Notes: generated by a model not told the origin, from the letters alone. DNA of 64,000 nt from Corynebacterium tuberculostearicum (GCF_016127015.1 NZ_CP065972.1:2170001-2234000); one strand, 5' to 3'. Shown: positions 30,372 to 40,118, counted from the first letter of the stretch. Program-made: numbers and translations.

Positions 30372-30641
30372 TTAGCGCCAACCCATGGTCATCAAAAGGC
30401 CAATGATGGCGAGCCCGAAGCCAATGCCGTAATTCCAAGCGCCGAGGTCTGCCATGAACGGGATGTCCTGGCCAGCGAGGTAATTGACCACAAGCCACAG
30501 CAGGCCGATGACCATCAGACCCAGCATGATGGCGACGTACCACTTCGGGGTGCCCTCAGAATTGATTTTGACGGGCGTGCGGTTGGTAGTAGAGCTCGAG
30601 GTAGGGACGGAGGAGCTCTGGGAAATCTTTGACTTCGGCAT
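30372..30641 (-). CDS. crgA: Cell division protein CrgA
   Basis: 89 residues: an N-terminal Ser/Thr-rich cytoplasmic tail and two membrane helices ([25 protein letters not shown] and [19 protein letters not shown]). The PKWYVxIMxGLMxIGLxWLVVNY signature is that of CrgA, which recruits FtsZ, FtsQ, FtsI and PBP-related proteins at the septum in mycobacteria and streptomycetes. It follows pknB by 64 bases, the conserved actinobacterial position. Confidence 0.93.
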   Translation of the reverse strand: MPKSKISQSSSVPTSSSTTNRTPVKINSEGTPKWYVAIMLGLMVIGLLWLVVNYLAGQDIPFMADLGAWNYGIGFGLAIIGLLMTMGWR

Positions 30642-30705
30642 AAGATACCTTTTCTAGATTTAAGTTCTTATCTAAGTTCTTACTGAGGCCTTAGGATACC
30701 AGCAG

Positions 30706-32664
30706 TTATGGCTGCGGCAGAAGTGCAGGGGGGTCGAAGTTCCACAGGCGGATATCAATATTTTGATCCTTGCGCATGGTATCGCCCGGGTTCACAGACG
30801 CCCAGCCAATCTTATTGGCATCCACCAAGGCACCGGTAGGTACCGGCTCGCCCACGATGAACTGCCCAGTCCAGCCAGCCTCCCGCAGCGCAGCCTCCGC
30901 CTGGCCTTGATTCTTGCGTACCACGTCAGGGGCCTTAAAGAGCATTCCATTGGATACCTCAACGATAACGGGCTTGCCCTTTTCCAGCTCCGCGCCCTGA
31001 TTGGAAACGCTCAGCACCGTGCCCTTCGGCTCCAAGGAATCTACCTCGCGCACGTCTACGTCAAAATCATTCGATTCTAGGCGGTTCTGGGCATCCTCGA
31101 CATCCATGCCGGCAACATCGGGAACGCGCTTCTTCTCGACGCCCTTAGATACCGTCACCCGCACCTTCGATCCCTTGGACAGCTGCGTGCCGCCAGCTGG
31201 GTCCTGCTTGATGATTTGGCCGGCCGGGGACTCATCGTTTTCTTCCGAAACATCGGAATTGAGCACCAAGCCTGCCCCTTCGAGGGCCTGAGCGGCCTCA
31301 TCCAAGGTCATGCCGGTGATATCCGGAACGTCCGTAATCTCCTTGCCAGAGGAAACAGTCAGCGTGACCGAGGCGTTCTTCTGCAGCTCGGAGCCTGGTG
31401 CCGGATTAATGCGGATGGCATTATTGCGTGGAATATCCGGGTTGGCCTCCTCATTGACGGTGACTTGCAGACCCATGCCTTCTAGTTCCTTGACCACCTC
31501 ATTGCGCGGGCGGTTTTCCACCTCGGGCACGGTGATTTTGTCCTGGTGAGCCGATTGGGTCTGGCGTGGCTTATCTTGAGAGTCTTTATCGTTGGAGAAG
31601 AAGTCCCAGGCGAAGTAGCCCACGATGGCCACCAAGAGTGCGGCCAGGAAGGCTGCCAGCCACTTCATCCAGCCGCCACCCTGATTGTCATCGTCCTCGG
31701 TGGGGCGGGTGGACTGGATTGGCGCGCGGTGCGCGGCCGCAGCTGGTGCGGTGGCGCCGACCATTTCGGTAGGCTGCTCGTCTTCTTCCTCGTTGACGTG
31801 CATACGCGCTGCAGCGGTGACCTGCCCATTGCGCAGGCGCTCCAAATCGCCGGCCATCTCCCAAGCGGACTGATAGCGATCCGCCGGGTGCTTGGCCATA
31901 GCGGTAAGTACTACTGCATCGATATTGACGCGTTGGGTAGGAGTCAGCGAGGGATCCGCAATGAGCTCCGACGGCGGGGTCGGCTCTTCCTGCACATGCT
32001 GATACGCAACTGCAAAAGGGGTTTCGCCCTCAAAAGGAGTATGGCCAGTAAGCGCCTCGTAGAGCACACAGCCTAGCGCATAGACATCGGAGCGGGCATC
32101 CGCGTTCTTACCGCGGGCCTGCTCCGGGGAAAGGTACTGGGCGGTGCCGATAACGGCGGAAGTTTGCGTCATCGCCGAGGTGGAGTCATCCAAGGCACGG
32201 GCGATGCCGAAGTCCATCACCTTCACCTGTCCGGTGTTGGTGAGCATAATATTTGCTGGCTTGATATCGCGGTGAATAATCCCGGCCTCGTGCGAGGCTT
32301 GCAGTGCATTGGCTACCGGTTTGAGAATATCCGCCGCTTCCTGGGCGGACAGAGCTCCGTCCTCGCGAATGATATCTCGCAGGGTGCGGCCGTTGACCCG
32401 CTCCATGACGATATATGGGATGGTCATGCCATCCAGCTCGGTTTCGCCGGTGTCATAAACCGCCACGATATTGGGGTGATTCAGCTTGCCCGAGTTCTGG
32501 GCCTCGCGGTAAAAGCGCTCGCGGAAGTTGACGTCGCGCGCCATTTCCGGGCGGAGCATCTTTACCGCTACCTGGCGGCCTAGGACGGTGTCTTCGGCAG
32601 CATAGACCTCAGACATGCCGCCGGCGCCGATGATCTCGCCTCTCCGATAGCGGTCATTGACCAT
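30706..32664 (-). CDS. pknB: Serine/threonine protein kinase PknB with four PASTA repeats
   Basis: 652 residues. The cytoplasmic kinase domain (1-270) has the Gly loop GAGGMSEVYAA, VAVKML lysine, HRDIKPANIM catalytic loop and DFGIARAL. One membrane helix lies near 335-355 (WMKWLAAFLAALLVAIVGYFAW). Four extracellular PASTA repeats follow (about 375-650), which bind muropeptides or lipid II. PknB controls cell-wall synthesis and division. It is the last kinase gene of the fhaA-to-pknB operon, starting three bases after pknA, and its targets probably include the FHA proteins encoded upstream. Confidence 0.97.
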   Translation of the reverse strand: MVNDRYRRGEIIGAGGMSEVYAAEDTVLGRQVAVKMLRPEMARDVNFRERFYREAQNSGKLNHPNIVAVYDTGETELDGMTIPYIVMERVNGRTLRDIIREDGALSAQEAADILKPVANALQASHEAGIIHRDIKPANIMLTNTGQVKVMDFGIARALDDSTSAMTQTSAVIGTAQYLSPEQARGKNADARSDVYALGCVLYEALTGHTPFEGETPFAVAYQHVQEEPTPPSELIADPSLTPTQRVNIDAVVLTAMAKHPADRYQSAWEMAGDLERLRNGQVTAAARMHVNEEEDEQPTEMVGATAPAAAAHRAPIQSTRPTEDDDNQGGGWMKWLAAFLAALLVAIVGYFAWDFFSNDKDSQDKPRQTQSAHQDKITVPEVENRPRNEVVKELEGMGLQVTVNEEANPDIPRNNAIRINPAPGSELQKNASVTLTVSSGKEITDVPDITGMTLDEAAQALEGAGLVLNSDVSEENDESPAGQIIKQDPAGGTQLSKGSKVRVTVSKGVEKKRVPDVAGMDVEDAQNRLESNDFDVDVREVDSLEPKGTVLSVSNQGAELEKGKPVIVEVSNGMLFKAPDVVRKNQGQAEAALREAGWTGQFIVGEPVPTGALVDANKIGWASVNPGDTMRKDQNIDIRLWNFDPPALLPQP

Positions 32665-32667
32665 CGC

Positions 32668-34113
32668 TTAGTCACCCTCCTGCGTAATTAGATCGGCCAA
32701 GTCTCCGGGGAGCTCATTAGCCTGCGAGTTTACTGGAGTATCCAGCTCAGGTGTGTTTTCAACGTGCGTATCCTGCGGATTCTGTTGCGTTGGTACGGCC
32801 GGGGGCTGCTGTTGGTGGGTGGGCGAGTGGCGCGTGGGTGCCTCGCGGTGAGTCGTGCGCGGGGCTTTTTCCAGATTGGATTTCTGCTGCTCGGTCTCTG
32901 TCACCGTCACCGGTGCCGGGGCCTCTTCTGTATTTTCGTCCGGGGTGTCCTGCGGGGTGGTGGTGGGATCGCGGTATTCCGTAACTACCGAGGTCTCCGG
33001 GGTGCGGGAGGGCTCGCTTTCTCCGTCGTTATCGCTCAAGTTGTGGTAGGCAGCGTAACCACCACCGGCCACGGCTGCGAGAAGCAGGGTGATGCCTAAA
33101 CCCTTCAGGAAAGAGGAGCCACCCTTGGACTCTTTTGTGGGAGCGGTTCCCGCGGCCGGATGGATGGTGGTGGGTTGGGCGACATTGCCCAACATCTCCG
33201 TCGATGCGGACGGAGAGGGCTCGGGTGCGCGTTGCGTTAGCGGGGCGGACTTAGGCTGCGGCGGGCGCTTGCCCAAGCGAACTGCGGAGATGGCTAGGGT
33301 GAACTCATTGCCATCGGCGTAGCGGGTAGAGGGGTCCTTGCGCAATGCGATGCGAATGAGCTCGCGGGCTGGAGCGCTGATATTCGTCGAGAGCGGCTCT
33401 GGTTCCTGGTTGATGTGCGCCAAGGCGATGGACACGGAGGAATCTCCGGTAAAAGGGCGCTTGCCTGCGAGCATTTCGTAGCCGACGACGCCGAGCGAAT
33501 AGACATCGGAAGCCGGCGTGACGTCCTTGCCCTGTGCTTGCTCAGGCGATACATATTGCGCGGTACCCACCACCATGCCGGTGCGGGTCAGCGGCACAGC
33601 CGCAGCCGCCTTGGCAATGCCAAAGTCCGTGATCTTGACCTGGCCATTTTGCGTAATGAGGAGGTTGCCGGGCTTAATATCGCGGTGGACTAGCTCCATG
33701 CGGTGAATGATGGATAGGCCATGCGCCGCTTGCTCGAGAACGTCGAGAGCGAGCTCTTCTTGCAGCGTATTTTCGCGCGCCAAAAGGTCCGCGAGGGATT
33801 CGCCGCGCACGTACTCCAAAGCCATGAAGCAGAACTTGCGGCCGTTATCCTCTAGCTCGCGGTAGTCATAAGTGGCCACCACGTTTTCAGACTGAATGGA
33901 TTCAGCCGATTTCGCCTCGTTGCGGAAGCGCGAGAGGAACTCCTGGTTATCGGAAAATTCCGGACGCAGAACCTTGAGTGCTACCTCACGATCATTGCGG
34001 GTATCATCGGCCAACCACACGGTGGACATTCCGCCGTGACCGATGATCCACTGCAGCTCGTAGTCGCTGCCAATCAGTGCCTGGAGATGTTCCTTATTCT
34101 CGGCGCTATTCAT
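32668..34113 (-). CDS. pknA: Serine/threonine protein kinase PknA
   Basis: 481 residues. Kinase motifs: GHGGMSTVWLA, VALKVL, HRDIKPGNLL, DFGIAKAAAAVPLTRTG with an activation loop. A membrane helix (GLGITLLLAAVAGGGYAAYH) lies near 335-355. The extracellular part is short, acidic and rich in Pro/Thr/Glu, without PASTA repeats. The start overlaps the pbpA stop by one base. Known role in corynebacteria and mycobacteria: regulation of elongation and septation together with PknB. Confidence 0.97.
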   Translation of the reverse strand: MNSAENKEHLQALIGSDYELQWIIGHGGMSTVWLADDTRNDREVALKVLRPEFSDNQEFLSRFRNEAKSAESIQSENVVATYDYRELEDNGRKFCFMALEYVRGESLADLLARENTLQEELALDVLEQAAHGLSIIHRMELVHRDIKPGNLLITQNGQVKITDFGIAKAAAAVPLTRTGMVVGTAQYVSPEQAQGKDVTPASDVYSLGVVGYEMLAGKRPFTGDSSVSIALAHINQEPEPLSTNISAPARELIRIALRKDPSTRYADGNEFTLAISAVRLGKRPPQPKSAPLTQRAPEPSPSASTEMLGNVAQPTTIHPAAGTAPTKESKGGSSFLKGLGITLLLAAVAGGGYAAYHNLSDNDGESEPSRTPETSVVTEYRDPTTTPQDTPDENTEEAPAPVTVTETEQQKSNLEKAPRTTHREAPTRHSPTHQQQPPAVPTQQNPQDTHVENTPELDTPVNSQANELPGDLADLITQEGD

Positions 34114-35543
34114 TACTGCTCCCCCTGATATGCGCGCAGGATGGCGCGGCCAATTGGGCCGGAAACCTTGCCGCCCGTCGCGGACTCACCCAAGTTACCA
34201 CCATTTTTCACTACGACGCCCACTGCAATATCCCGCTCGGGATCGAAGGCGACGTACCACACGTGCGGGGCTAGGCCCTCGCCATGCTCAGCGGTACCGG
34301 TCTTGGAAGCAAAGCCATTGCCATCATATCCAGCGGAGGAACGCTCCGAGGCATACATCAAATCAGTAAGCGTGGCCGCAGTTTCCTCGTTAACCGCTTG
34401 GTCCGCCTTCTTAGGTTTGGTGGTGCGGATGTCCTTCATTTGGGCGTTGGTAATGCGATTGACCAGGTAGGGCTGCATGCGGGTGCCCTTATTGGCTACG
34501 GTGCCCGCCATGACGGCTGCCTGCAGCGCGGTCATGGTGACGTCGCGCTGGCCAATGGCGGACTGCGCCGTGGCCGCCCCATCCGGCAAATCGCCCAAGG
34601 TGCCGGCGGAGGTAGACACGCCGAGGTCGTAGTTCTCGCCTACGCCAAAGGCCTTGGCGTACTTGCGCAACTCATCAGCGCCGAGCTGCTCCGACATCTC
34701 CACAAACGCGGTATTGCAGGACAACGCAAAGGCGGTTTGCAGGGTCACCGCATCCTGACCATTGCACTTTTGGTTGGCATAGTTAGTCAGCTCCGTCACC
34801 GTGTCTGGCAAGGTAATGACATTGGAACCGGTCAGGGTGGAGGAAGGATCAAAGCCATTGTTAAGGCCTGCTGCGGTGGTAATGATCTTGAAGATGGAAC
34901 CCGGAGGCAGCGTTTCTGCACCGGCGTGGTTGACCAGCGGCTGTCCGTCTTGTTCTTGCAGGTTGGCCCAAACATCCTCGGCGGAATCACCCATCAGATC
35001 ATTCGGGTTATAGCCAGGGTTGGAGGCCATAGCTAGAATCTTGCCGGTGGAGGGCTGAATGGCAACCGCCGAGCCCTCGTAACCTGGGCCCACAAGCTGA
35101 TCGTAAGCCGCCTGCTGGAGTGCAGGATCGATGGTGACCTCTACATTGGCGCCTTGCTTCGGCTTATCGGCTAGAGCATCGAGCCAGTTTTGCTTCATTA
35201 AAGAATCATCAGTGCCATTGAGGATGTCATTTTGGGAGGACTCTAGTTCCGAAGCCCCAAATTGGCTCGACAAGTAGCCGGTTATGTTGCCAAAGGCCGG
35301 TGAATCAATGGGGTAGGAGCGCGAGTAGGTCTCGTCTGGGTTCTGCGTCGACTGTGCCAATACGGTATTACCCGCAAAGATTTGGCCGCGCGGGGTGGTC
35401 TGCATTTCCATGAAGCCGCGCATATTCCGCAGATTATGGGCATATTTATCTTCAGAAAAAGCCTGAATCACCGTCAAGTTGACCAGCAAGATGGCCGTCA
35501 AAATGATGGCGAACAGCGACACTAGACGGATGGATCTATTCAT
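34113..35543 (-). CDS. pbpA: Penicillin-binding protein PbpA (class B transpeptidase)
   Basis: 476 residues. One N-terminal membrane anchor (LFAIILTAILLVNLTVIQAF), then a short dimerisation region and a transpeptidase domain. Active-site motifs are SIFK (in PPGSIFKI, the acylated Ser), SCN and KTG in FASKTGTAEH. It crosslinks peptidoglycan with the SEDS glycosyltransferase encoded immediately upstream, whose gene overlaps it by four bases. Confidence 0.96.
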   Translation of the reverse strand: MNRSIRLVSLFAIILTAILLVNLTVIQAFSEDKYAHNLRNMRGFMEMQTTPRGQIFAGNTVLAQSTQNPDETYSRSYPIDSPAFGNITGYLSSQFGASELESSQNDILNGTDDSLMKQNWLDALADKPKQGANVEVTIDPALQQAAYDQLVGPGYEGSAVAIQPSTGKILAMASNPGYNPNDLMGDSAEDVWANLQEQDGQPLVNHAGAETLPPGSIFKIITTAAGLNNGFDPSSTLTGSNVITLPDTVTELTNYANQKCNGQDAVTLQTAFALSCNTAFVEMSEQLGADELRKYAKAFGVGENYDLGVSTSAGTLGDLPDGAATAQSAIGQRDVTMTALQAAVMAGTVANKGTRMQPYLVNRITNAQMKDIRTTKPKKADQAVNEETAATLTDLMYASERSSAGYDGNGFASKTGTAEHGEGLAPHVWYVAFDPERDIAVGVVVKNGGNLGESATGGKVSGPIGRAILRAYQGEQ

Positions 35544-36892
35544 CGGTGAGCCTCCTGGACCGACGGGAACATGGAGGTATCGCTCGGAGCATCGCCCGAG
35601 GTCTCCTGCATGGGGCGACGAGCCGCGTTAGAGATCCGCAGCAGAATCGCCAACAACACGTAGTTAGCCATGAGAGAGGAACCACCGGCAGACATGAATG
35701 GCGTGGTCAGGCCGGTCATCGGCAGCAGTGCAGAGATGCCGCCTGTGACCACGAAGACCTGCACGGCCAAGGTAAGAGAAAGACCAGATGCTACCAGCTT
35801 GCCGTAGGTATCGCGGGTGCGCAGAGCGGTACCGAAACCGCGGGTGACCAGCATGGCGAAGAGCACCAGTACGGCGGCGAGGCCGACGAGACCGAACTCC
35901 TCACCGATTGCGGCAAGGATGAAGTCCGAGTGGGCCACCGGAACTAGTTCTGGATGCCCCTCGCCCAAGCCGCTGCCAGAGATTCCGCCAGAAGACATGC
36001 CGAATAGCGATTGGGAAAGCTGGAAGCCCGTGCCATCATAATTGCCCAGCGGGTCTAGGAAGTTAGAAAAACGCTGCTGGATCTTTGAAGAAATCTGGTA
36101 AATGCCAAAACCGCCCACACCGACGAGAACGACGCCGATAAGCAGCCAGCTCACCCGGCCGGTGGCCATGAATAGCATGCCGAGGACGGTGCTAAATAAC
36201 AGCAGCGCTGGGCCGAAGTCATTGGAGATACCCATGATGACGATCGCGATGGCCCACACGATCAAGATGGGTGCGAGGTCGCGAAGGCGTGGCAGGGAGA
36301 TACCGAATACTCGGTAGCCTGCGACGGTAAACAGGGAGCGCTTTTGCGTCAGCAGCATGGCGAAGAACAAGATCAGCAGGATCTTGGAGAACTCACCCGG
36401 CTGGATGGAGAAGGGGCCCAGGTTGAGCCAGATGCGTGCCTCTACGCCGTCAGGCTGCGGCCACACCAGTGGCAGGGCCAGCAGGACGAGGCCGGCGGCG
36501 CCCAAGATATAAGAGTAGCGCGTCAGCGAGCGGTGATCCTTCAAAATAGCTAAGACCAGCACAAAGAGCACGAGTCCGACGATGGTCCACATGACCTGGC
36601 GCACGGCGAGGCCGCTTTCATTGACCAGATCCAGGCGGGCCAACATGATGAGCCCGATGCCATTGAGGATCGCCACGATGGGCAGCATGATCTGATCGGC
36701 ATAAGGCGCTAAAAAGCACATCACTAAATGGGCGACAGTAAAGACTCCAATGAACCCGCCAATGAGATAAACCAGGTCCATGGTCAGCGCGTTGTCTTGG
36801 GATAGCTCCAAGCTGACCAAAGTAATAGCAAAGACGATGGCGGCTAGGATGAGCAGGCCGAGTTCGGTTCCTCGGCTAAAAAACTTTTTCAC
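35540..36892 (-). CDS. rodA: SEDS-family peptidoglycan polymerase (RodA/FtsW)
   Basis: 450 residues, about 10-12 membrane helices. Conserved SEDS sequences near the C-terminus: FILAAIGEEFGLVGLAAVL and PMTGLTTPFMSAGGSSLMANY. It polymerises lipid II and pairs with the class B transpeptidase encoded next. Start is GTG at 36892 after GGAGG. The position in the pstP-rodA-pbpA-pknA-pknB operon points to the elongation or polar-growth machinery. Confidence 0.95.
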   Translation of the reverse strand: MKKFFSRGTELGLLILAAIVFAITLVSLELSQDNALTMDLVYLIGGFIGVFTVAHLVMCFLAPYADQIMLPIVAILNGIGLIMLARLDLVNESGLAVRQVMWTIVGLVLFVLVLAILKDHRSLTRYSYILGAAGLVLLALPLVWPQPDGVEARIWLNLGPFSIQPGEFSKILLILFFAMLLTQKRSLFTVAGYRVFGISLPRLRDLAPILIVWAIAIVIMGISNDFGPALLLFSTVLGMLFMATGRVSWLLIGVVLVGVGGFGIYQISSKIQQRFSNFLDPLGNYDGTGFQLSQSLFGMSSGGISGSGLGEGHPELVPVAHSDFILAAIGEEFGLVGLAAVLVLFAMLVTRGFGTALRTRDTYGKLVASGLSLTLAVQVFVVTGGISALLPMTGLTTPFMSAGGSSLMANYVLLAILLRISNAARRPMQETSGDAPSDTSMFPSVQEAHR

Positions 36893-36895
36893 AAC

Positions 36896-38260
36896 CTACA
36901 CCTCCCGGCAGGTGACGCCAGGCTTGTTTTTCTTGGCATCCTTTTTATCTTTTTGGCTCGGTGCAGTGATACATGGCTTGAGCGCCTTATCGCCCAAATC
37001 ATTGATCTGTTGCTGTACCTCACCTAGATCACCAGTGGAGAGATGGTCGACGGCGCTGCGTTCAGATTCCGGCAGGTCCGTGACCTTCAGCGGCGTGAAG
37101 TCGCCCTCGCACGGCTGGCTGGAAAATAGCAGCGAGTTGCTGTCATTAATGCACACGTTTTGGTGCGTGGAGTGTAGTTCCTTGCCAAAGACGGAGTAGT
37201 CAGCACCCTGTTGGATGGTGATTTCCTGTGCCTCGTTGGTAGCCACGTAGTAATTATTGGACAAGAAGTTCTTCGCCCACAGTCCGGCACCGATGACCAA
37301 CGCTAGGACGATGAGCAAGGCAAGGAGTACCTTCCAGCCGATCTTTCGGCCGGAAGTTTCCTCCTCCGCTTCGTCATCATTAGGCTCTGGGTGCTCGTCC
37401 TTGCCATCCGCCATGACGGCCGGCGGAATTACCTGAGGTTTGCGGGAGAGCTGTGCCGCCCGCGAGGCGGAAGAATCCGGATGGGTTGGTTCTTCCGTAG
37501 GGCCGGCGAGGGCGCCTACGCGGAATGGTTCGTGCTCCTGGGGGCTTTCCTCGGTTACTTCACCGATAACCACGGTGACATTATCCGGACCTCCGGAGCG
37601 GATGGCCAGGTCTACCAGCGCGGATCCCGCCTGTTCGATGCTGCCTTGCCCCAGTGCGGTTTCAATAGTGGAGGCTGTTACCGGATCAGAAAGCCCATCG
37701 GAGCACAACAGGATACGGTCGCCGGGCTTGGCGTCGAGGGTAAATAGCGTTGCCTCGACCGGGCGGCCCGTATAGGCCTTTAGAATGAGGGACTTTTGCG
37801 GGTGCGAAGAGACATCGCCTGGGTCCAGTTCGCCCTTATCCACCAAGGATTGCACGTAGGTATCATCCTTGGTGATCTGCTCGAGTTTGCCGTCGCGCAA
37901 CAGGTAGCCGCGGGAATCACCCACGTGGCAGACGCCGAAATCCGTGCCGTTGAAGAGCATGGTGGACAGCGTCGTACCCATACCTTCGGTTTCTGGGTGG
38001 GCTTTGACGTGATCACTAATGGCCTCATTGGCTTGTTCGGCGGCCGCCTCTAGTAGCGCCGCAGTGTCTTCCTGGCCCGGATCCTGGTCCAAAATTTCTA
38101 GGTGGTTAACCATCAGCTCGGAGGCCACCTCGCCCGCCGCGTGGCCACCCATACCATCGGCCAAGATCAAAAGGTGAGGACCGGCGTAACCTGAGTCCTC
38201 GTTGTTATCGCGAATGAGGCCGCGATCGGACTTAGCAAAGAAGTTCAGCTTCAGTGTCAT
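36896..38260 (-). CDS. pstP: PP2C-family Ser/Thr protein phosphatase PstP
   Basis: 454 residues. The PP2C domain (1-235) has the metal-binding motifs RDNNEDSGYAG, LADGMGGHAAGE, GDSRGYLLRDG and SDGLSDPV and a late D-N pair in GGPDNVTVV. A cytoplasmic linker precedes one membrane helix (GWKVLLALLIVLALVIGAGLW, about 310-332), and a Cys-containing extracellular domain of about 120 residues follows. It reverses the action of PknA and PknB encoded in the same operon. Confidence 0.96.
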   Translation of the reverse strand: MTLKLNFFAKSDRGLIRDNNEDSGYAGPHLLILADGMGGHAAGEVASELMVNHLEILDQDPGQEDTAALLEAAAEQANEAISDHVKAHPETEGMGTTLSTMLFNGTDFGVCHVGDSRGYLLRDGKLEQITKDDTYVQSLVDKGELDPGDVSSHPQKSLILKAYTGRPVEATLFTLDAKPGDRILLCSDGLSDPVTASTIETALGQGSIEQAGSALVDLAIRSGGPDNVTVVIGEVTEESPQEHEPFRVGALAGPTEEPTHPDSSASRAAQLSRKPQVIPPAVMADGKDEHPEPNDDEAEEETSGRKIGWKVLLALLIVLALVIGAGLWAKNFLSNNYYVATNEAQEITIQQGADYSVFGKELHSTHQNVCINDSNSLLFSSQPCEGDFTPLKVTDLPESERSAVDHLSTGDLGEVQQQINDLGDKALKPCITAPSQKDKKDAKKNKPGVTCREV

Positions 38261-38709
38261 GCGTTCAACCTCACGGTAGTGCGCCCCAGCTTAATTTCGG
38301 AGTCCGCGCCGACTACCTCGGGTTGGTCGATGCGCACGCCATTGACAAAGGTGCCATTGCGAGATTCCAAATCTTCCACGACCCACTCGCTACCGCGGCG
38401 GAATAACCGGGCATGGTGGCCGGAAGAATAATCGTCGCCCGTGACAAAGTCGCAGTCAGAGGCGCGACCCAGCGTGCAGTCTTCCAAAGTGCCCAATTCC
38501 ATATGGGATCCCTGCAAGGGGCCCTCAACGATGGACAGCTGCTTAATCGCTTCCCGACGCCGCGGTGCCCCCACCTTCTTCGACTGCTGGCGGATAGCGC
38601 CGGCGGACTTATTGGTATCGCGACGCATGGCGTTTAAGGCCACCAGGATAAAAATCCACAGCAGAGCCAACAAGCCGATGCGAAGCGCCAGCATGATGAC
38701 TGCATCCAT
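38257..38709 (-). CDS. fhaB: FHA-domain protein FhaB (FipA)
   Basis: 150 residues: an N-terminal membrane helix (LALRIGLLALLWIFILVALNA), a basic linker and an FHA phosphothreonine-binding domain (GRASDCDFVTGDDYSSGHHARL ... LESRNGTFVNGVRI). Known to bind phosphorylated partners of PknA/PknB in mycobacteria. The gene overlaps pstP by four bases and has a strong AAGGAAGGGAGG site before its ATG. Confidence 0.94.
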   Translation of the reverse strand: MDAVIMLALRIGLLALLWIFILVALNAMRRDTNKSAGAIRQQSKKVGAPRRREAIKQLSIVEGPLQGSHMELGTLEDCTLGRASDCDFVTGDDYSSGHHARLFRRGSEWVVEDLESRNGTFVNGVRIDQPEVVGADSEIKLGRTTVRLNA

Positions 38710-38734
38710 GGCGACCTCCCTTCCTTAACTGAAC

Positions 38735-39568
38735 TTAGTAGCTGTGCGAATCAAGGCCAGTGATCCGGACCTCGATGTGGGAATGGCCCATGGTGATTAC
38801 ATCGCCATCGGCAAGCAGCCAATTATCAATCGGCGTCTCATTCACCGTGGTGCCGTTGGTGGACTGCAAATCCACCAGCACCGCATCCTGGCCGTTCCAG
38901 GTGATTTCCGCGTGCTGGCGGGATACGCCAGTATCCGGCAGGCGCAGGTCGGCGTCGTTGCTGCGGCCGATAATATTGGAGCCTTCTTGCACGTGATAAA
39001 CGCGTGAAGAGCCATCCTGCAGCATCAGGTTGACTGCGGGGCCCTGTGGCTGCGGGGCGGGTTGACTATCTGGAGCAATGAAAGCGGTAGTTACCGCGTC
39101 ATCAGCCGTATTCTCGTGCTGCTCGGTCATCTGGTCCTCCTGACCATCAAAGTCGTGGAAAATAGCCTCAAATCCGGTCTCTTCCGTGGGCTCGTGATCA
39201 ATAAACGAGGACACGCGAAGCTGACCCGTGCGCAAACCAGATTCTTCTGCCACTCGCACGATCACGGGGCCCGCGAGGGACCATCCGCTATTGCGAATGA
39301 AGCGCGACAACTGGTCTGCACAATCGGCCGGCAAATTGCGATCCTGCGACAAGTTCTCCAAATCCTTGGAGGAGACACCCACAGTCATTACGTTCGGACT
39401 ATAAAGGTTGTCATCGTCTCCGCGCGCGAGATTGTCCTGAGCCTCTTGCTTCAAAAGCTCATCAATTTCCGCGGGAACGACCTTGCCGCCGAAGACAAGA
39501 GCCATGCCGTTATCAAGGCCGCGTTGCATGGCGGAGTCCAGCTTCGCCAGCTTTTCTAAAAACGCCAC
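38735..39568 (-). CDS. fhaA: FHA-domain protein FhaA with N-terminal DUF3662
   Basis: 277 residues. The N-terminal DUF3662 domain (1-125) begins MAFLEKLAKLDSAMQRGLDNG; a disordered linker follows, and the C-terminal FHA domain (about 185-270) has GRSNDADLRLPDTGVSRQHAEI and LQSTNGTTVN. FhaA binds phosphorylated MviN-type flippase in mycobacteria and couples kinase signalling to peptidoglycan precursor export. It is the first gene of the operon. Start is GTG after AAGGAG. Confidence 0.95.
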   Translation of the reverse strand: MAFLEKLAKLDSAMQRGLDNGMALVFGGKVVPAEIDELLKQEAQDNLARGDDDNLYSPNVMTVGVSSKDLENLSQDRNLPADCADQLSRFIRNSGWSLAGPVIVRVAEESGLRTGQLRVSSFIDHEPTEETGFEAIFHDFDGQEDQMTEQHENTADDAVTTAFIAPDSQPAPQPQGPAVNLMLQDGSSRVYHVQEGSNIIGRSNDADLRLPDTGVSRQHAEITWNGQDAVLVDLQSTNGTTVNETPIDNWLLADGDVITMGHSHIEVRITGLDSHSY

Positions 39569-39592
39569 GAGCCATTCTCCTTTCCACCATGC

Positions 39593-39625
39593 AGCGATCA
39601 GTAGCGATCAGTAGCGATCAGTATA
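39593..39625 (-). promoter_or_regulatory. Three tandem 10-base repeats and -10 element upstream of fhaA
   Basis: AGCGATCAGT is repeated perfectly three times (39593-39622). On the fhaA strand TATACT at 39620-39625 fits a -10 element, so the repeats would cover the transcription start and 5' leader of the operon. Confidence 0.5.
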
Positions 39626-39777
39626 GTTTGTTCACTCCCTCGAAACGTAGATGGCGACGGGAAAGTTCCCAGAAATTTCGCTACCCCCTCCTCGAAATAA
39701 TCCACTTTTCCTGCAGATTTGTAGTTCAGTGCGATCTTCGTGGTATCTTTATCAAGTCGCTAAGACAACCACACCCT

Positions 39778-39865
39778 GCCCGGGTGGCGGAATTGGCAGA
39801 CGCGCTGGCTTCAGGTGCCAGTGTTCGATAAGAACGTGCGGGTTCAAGTCCCGCCCCGGGCACCA
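39778..39865 (+). tRNA. tRNA-Leu (CAG anticodon)
   Basis: Class II tRNA of 85 bases plus encoded CCA. Acceptor GCCCGGG/CCCGGGC, anticodon stem CTGGC/GCCAG with loop TTCAGGT, long variable arm, T-arm GGTTCAAGTC. The accessory island begins directly downstream, although no duplicated tRNA end (attR) was found. Confidence 0.97.
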
Positions 39866-39888
39866 TGAGCAGTTGAACAAACTGCACC

Positions 39889-39935
39889 ACCGGAAGTAAC
39901 AAACTCGAAAGGGTATGTTACCTCCGGTTTCTTTC
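39889..39935 (+). terminator. Terminator of tRNA-Leu
   Basis: ACCGGAAGTAACA pairs with TGTTACCTCCGGT around about 14 bases and is followed by TTCTTTCATTTTT. Confidence 0.75.
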
Positions 39936-40085
39936 ATTTTTCAATCTTTGAGGTGCGAAGATTGCACGCGTGGGGATTGAGGGTGTGAAACCCACTGTCG
40001 TGGGTTTGATGAGGTAGTCGATGTTGCGGAAGCTTTGGCATCGGCGTGCGTTGTGCTCCGTACGTTGTTTCAAAAACGGGTTTCA

Positions 40086-40118
40086 TCAAACGGAACAAAA
40101 CCTGGGACACTTCATATC
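40086..40118 (-). repeat. IS3-type end fragment, left of erm(X)
   Basis: 40086-40106 is the exact reverse complement of 41734-41754 (core CCAGGTTTTGTTCCGTTTGA). The similarity extends outward through a GATATGAAG block. It truncates the ISL3 remnant. The two copies form inverted repeats enclosing erm(X). Confidence 0.7.

Noticed and set aside
39593..39622. Short tandem repeats as a CRISPR array
   Set aside because: Repeats are 10 bases with no spacers; no cas genes in the window.
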